Shown in pieces: positions 5,778-7,465 of a stretch of DNA of 7,465 bases. The notes below the pieces were generated by a model, which saw only the letters and a program-made list of their open reading frames with translations, had not been told where the DNA came from and searched no databases. A program made the position numbers and the translations under genes. This stretch comes from Candidatus Aenigmatarchaeota archaeon (GTDB lineage: Archaea; Aenigmatarchaeota; Aenigmatarchaeia; QMZP01), in the NCBI GenBank assembly GCA_030672885.1, contig DAOVFN010000030.1, positions 1-7,465 on the forward strand, given 5' to 3'. How positions within the stretch are numbered: the stretch's first letter is position 1; each line of letters opens with the position of its first letter.

Positions 5778-6536
5778 ATGACCCTAAAAAAGGCACCGGG
5801 CTTGATGCCCGCTATTGATATGAATACTGGCCGTGCAATCATTTATATTAACAAATTGAAGGGACTTGAGGACGAGATGACAGGACTCAAGATGGGAAGC
5901 CAGGTAATTGGAGGAGGAATGGCTTACCACGTGACGGATAGGCTATTGAGAGATATTGATGCAGATCAAATGCCGAAGGTTGTTGACCTACAGAAAGGCG
6001 GTACAGACATTCCAGATATCATAAAAAAACAATTAGAACCCGCAAAGGAATACAAATATGAAGGATTTATTGGCCATCCTCTGGGTTCTGGATATAATCC
6101 TGATGCAATGACAGAGAAAGAATACGGGTCAAGCCAGGCATTCATTGGGTATTGTAAAGAAATGGATTTGACACCAATAGTGGTTCTTGAACTCACTCCT
6201 CCAGGGTCAACACATTTTTTGAGAGATGGAGCTTCAGAGGAGTTAGCCAAAGTATCCTATGATTTGGGAGTCCGGACCTTTGTTGGTCCAGCAACAAGAC
6301 CGGAAAGAATTAAGGTTTATAGAAAAATAATCGGAGAAGAATCAAGAATAATTTCTCCAGGAGTGGGCCCCCAAAAGACAGGAGACCCATTGAAGGATGC
6401 AGAAAGTGCGGTGTTATCAGGAGCTGATGACATAGTCATTGGAAGGGCGCTGATAAACAGTGAAAACCCAGTCGAAACCGGAAAAAGATTATACGAAGTA
6501 ATCTACAAAGCTCATAGAGAACGGAAGGGACTGTAG
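5778..6536 (+). CDS. pyrF: Orotidine 5'-phosphate decarboxylase-like protein C
   Basis: A 252-residue TIM barrel, the closest of the three to methanogen OMP decarboxylase, which converts OMP to UMP and CO2. Landmarks: MPAIDM (D14), GLKMGS (K38), VDLQKGGTDIP (D70, K73, D77), LELTPPG (T140 where the methanogen enzyme has Ser), LGVRTFVGPATRPER (163-177), ISPGVGPQ (P194, Q199) and VIGRALI with the phosphate-binding arginine R223. The C-terminal half resembles, as I remember it, the Methanothermobacter enzyme nearly motif for motif. The catalytic block is D-x-x-K-x-x-x-D, not the textbook D-x-K-x-x-D, a feature shared with protein B. The start is fixed by GGAGGT six bases upstream. It is the best candidate here for a true OMPDC. 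Its coding sequence is more A/T-rich than pyrD, and a structured spacer and the phosphoribosyltransferase gene follow. Confidence 0.82.
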   Translation: MTLKKAPGLMPAIDMNTGRAIIYINKLKGLEDEMTGLKMGSQVIGGGMAYHVTDRLLRDIDADQMPKVVDLQKGGTDIPDIIKKQLEPAKEYKYEGFIGHPLGSGYNPDAMTEKEYGSSQAFIGYCKEMDLTPIVVLELTPPGSTHFLRDGASEELAKVSYDLGVRTFVGPATRPERIKVYRKIIGEESRIISPGVGPQKTGDPLKDAESAVLSGADDIVIGRALINSENPVETGKRLYEVIYKAHRERKGL

Positions 6537-6809
6537 ATTGCAGTATAAATGATTTACTGCTGTATATATCAGAATAGGTGCAAGACCATTTAGATTAGCT
6601 AGATTATGTTTCCTCGAAACCCTTAAACCATAACATGTCTGCAATTCCCTTACGGAACTGTAGATTAAACCAGTGAATTTAGGCAACAATTTAATCGTCC
6701 CGTTCGGGATGACTTCGTTAATTCTATCAAGAAAGGAGGTGAGTTTTTTTCTGTCTTAGGAGGTCTAACGTTTTCTTACAAATCATTTAACCAAAGAAAG
6801 GAGCATAAT
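6537..6809 (+). promoter_or_regulatory. 273 bp non-coding spacer with several stems, direct repeats and orphan ribosome-binding motifs
   Basis: I see no gene here. A long-range pairing joins AAGGGA (6525-6530) and ATTGCAG (6537-6543) to CTGCAAT-TCCCTT (6639-6651), bracketing the gene C stop codon. Other possible stems are GCAGTA/TACTGC (6540-6560, competing with the first), AAT-GGT/ACCATT (6573-6590, one bulge), GTTTC-CTC-GAAAC (6608-6620) and CGTCCC-GTTC-GGGATG (6696-6711). TAGATT occurs at 6534, 6591, 6600 and 6661, and ACTGTAGATT at 6530 and 6657. Near the 3' end are GAAAGGAGGTGA (6731-6742), seven T (6744-6750) and TTAGGAGGT (6757-6764), with no usable start codon at a suitable distance after either GGAGGT. 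It may be the 3' region of gene C plus a regulated leader for the downstream gene. Short stems can arise by chance in A/T-rich DNA. Confidence 0.45.
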
Positions 6810-7465
6810 ATGAACAGCACGGGCATATTAACAATGAACAGGAACGAGCTGTTAAGGCTCTATTTCGGTAACATATCGCGATTCCTGTCCTGGGAGGAAA
6901 TCCGGCATATCCTGACCGAACTGAACTGCTACTGGGAATACAACTGGGGCCTGGCCGATGAGGTTCCCGGGTATCACGCCGAGCTCAAGGGCGGGCTGCA
7001 CAGTGATTGCTTCCTGAACCTGAAGGATGCCCTGAAACATAAAAACATAAGGATGATGTTTGCCAGCCAGCTCAAGATGAAGATGCGGGAGATGATAGGT
7101 TATCCAAGGTTTCTTCGTTCCTCCTTCATATGCGGGATTCCCACAGCAGCGACAGAACTCGGAAGGGACCTGGCCACCCTGATGGGCACACGGTTCCTTG
7201 AGATGGAGAAGAACGGTGCTGGTGAGATCGTCATCAGCGAAGAAACCGAGATGCCCATGTCCGGTGAAAGTGTCATCATAGTCGAGGACCTGTGCACAAG
7301 GGGGACCGGTGTCTCAGAAGCCATAAGGGAAATAAAATCAAGGATACCTGGTGTGCATGTAATGAAAAGCATACTATATATCGTCAACAGGGGAATCCTG
7401 GACGTTGTCGCTGTAAACGGCGTAGGAACCTTTGAGATCGTGCCCCTTGCAGCAAAGAAGATAAA
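6810..7465 (+). CDS. Orotate phosphoribosyltransferase-like protein, partial (3' end outside window)
   Basis: 218 codons are visible and the frame is still open at the window edge. The protein is a type I phosphoribosyltransferase of OPRTase type, which would join a base such as orotate to PRPP. ELKGGLHSDCFLNLK (58-72) matches the OPRTase N-terminal block with K60 at the conserved L-K-S-G lysine. CGIPTAATELGRDLA (108-122) matches the core strand-helix. VIIVEDLCTRGTGVSEA (155-171) is the PRPP-binding loop. The mobile catalytic loop of OPRTases (R-K-x-x-K-x-H-G) is not visible; the equivalent stretch reads FLEMEKNGAGEIVI (129-142), with one lysine and no histidine. The substrate may therefore differ from orotate, or the loop may have diverged. 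An N-terminal extension of about 25 residues precedes the family match. AAAGGAG (6797-6803) six bases before the ATG fixes the start. Confidence 0.8.
   Translation, partial: MNSTGILTMNRNELLRLYFGNISRFLSWEEIRHILTELNCYWEYNWGLADEVPGYHAELKGGLHSDCFLNLKDALKHKNIRMMFASQLKMKMREMIGYPRFLRSSFICGIPTAATELGRDLATLMGTRFLEMEKNGAGEIVISEETEMPMSGESVIIVEDLCTRGTGVSEAIREIKSRIPGVHVMKSILYIVNRGILDVVAVNGVGTFEIVPLAAKKI

Noticed and set aside
6489..6689. Minus-strand 66-codon frame in the spacer after gene C
   Set aside because: No ribosome-binding site, no family resemblance, and partly antisense to gene C.
6690..6720. tRNA T-arm-like TTCG hairpin
   Set aside because: There is no acceptor stem, anticodon arm or D-arm around it on either strand.

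Overview
This 7.5 kb window looks archaeal. It has two TrmB-family regulators, A/T-rich TATA-like boxes about 22-26 nt before several starts with short or absent leaders, ribosome-binding sites of the GGAGGTGATC type (GGTGAT, GGAGGT, AAAGGAG), and orotidine-monophosphate-decarboxylase (OMPDC) relatives resembling methanogen enzymes. I cannot assign a lineage from the sequence alone.

Layout. Two genes read leftward: pyrD (138-1079), then the start of pyrK (117 to 1, running off the window). pyrK carries an apparent one-base frameshift near position 55-60. A 335 bp divergent spacer (1080-1414) follows. It holds an elaborate nested inverted repeat (1136-1269) and an operator-like palindrome at the start codon of the next gene. 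Everything downstream reads rightward: TrmB regulator 1 (1415-2164), OMPDC-like protein A (2229-3356), a possible 37-residue ORF (3343-3456), OMPDC-like protein B (3497-4282), a HAD-fold hydrolase (4329-4967), TrmB regulator 2 overlapping the HAD gene (4957-5688), OMPDC-like protein C (5778-6536), a 273 bp structured spacer, and an orotate-phosphoribosyltransferase-like gene cut off by the window end (6810-7465).

How the genes fit together. The set covers the last steps of UMP synthesis: dihydroorotate to orotate (PyrD/PyrK), orotate to OMP (the phosphoribosyltransferase) and OMP to UMP (an OMPDC). It is not a standard pyr operon. There are three mutually divergent OMPDC-superfamily proteins, each differing from the textbook active site in its own way. 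The phosphoribosyltransferase keeps the PRPP loop but lacks the recognisable Arg-Lys/Lys/His catalytic loop of OPRTases. A HAD hydrolase and two paralogous TrmB regulators with the same recognition-helix core (HRRNVYD) are interleaved. Either this is the organism's own UMP pathway with duplicated, regulated decarboxylases, or part of it is a repurposed pathway acting on an OMP/UMP-like nucleotide or sugar phosphate. The sequence alone does not decide between these.
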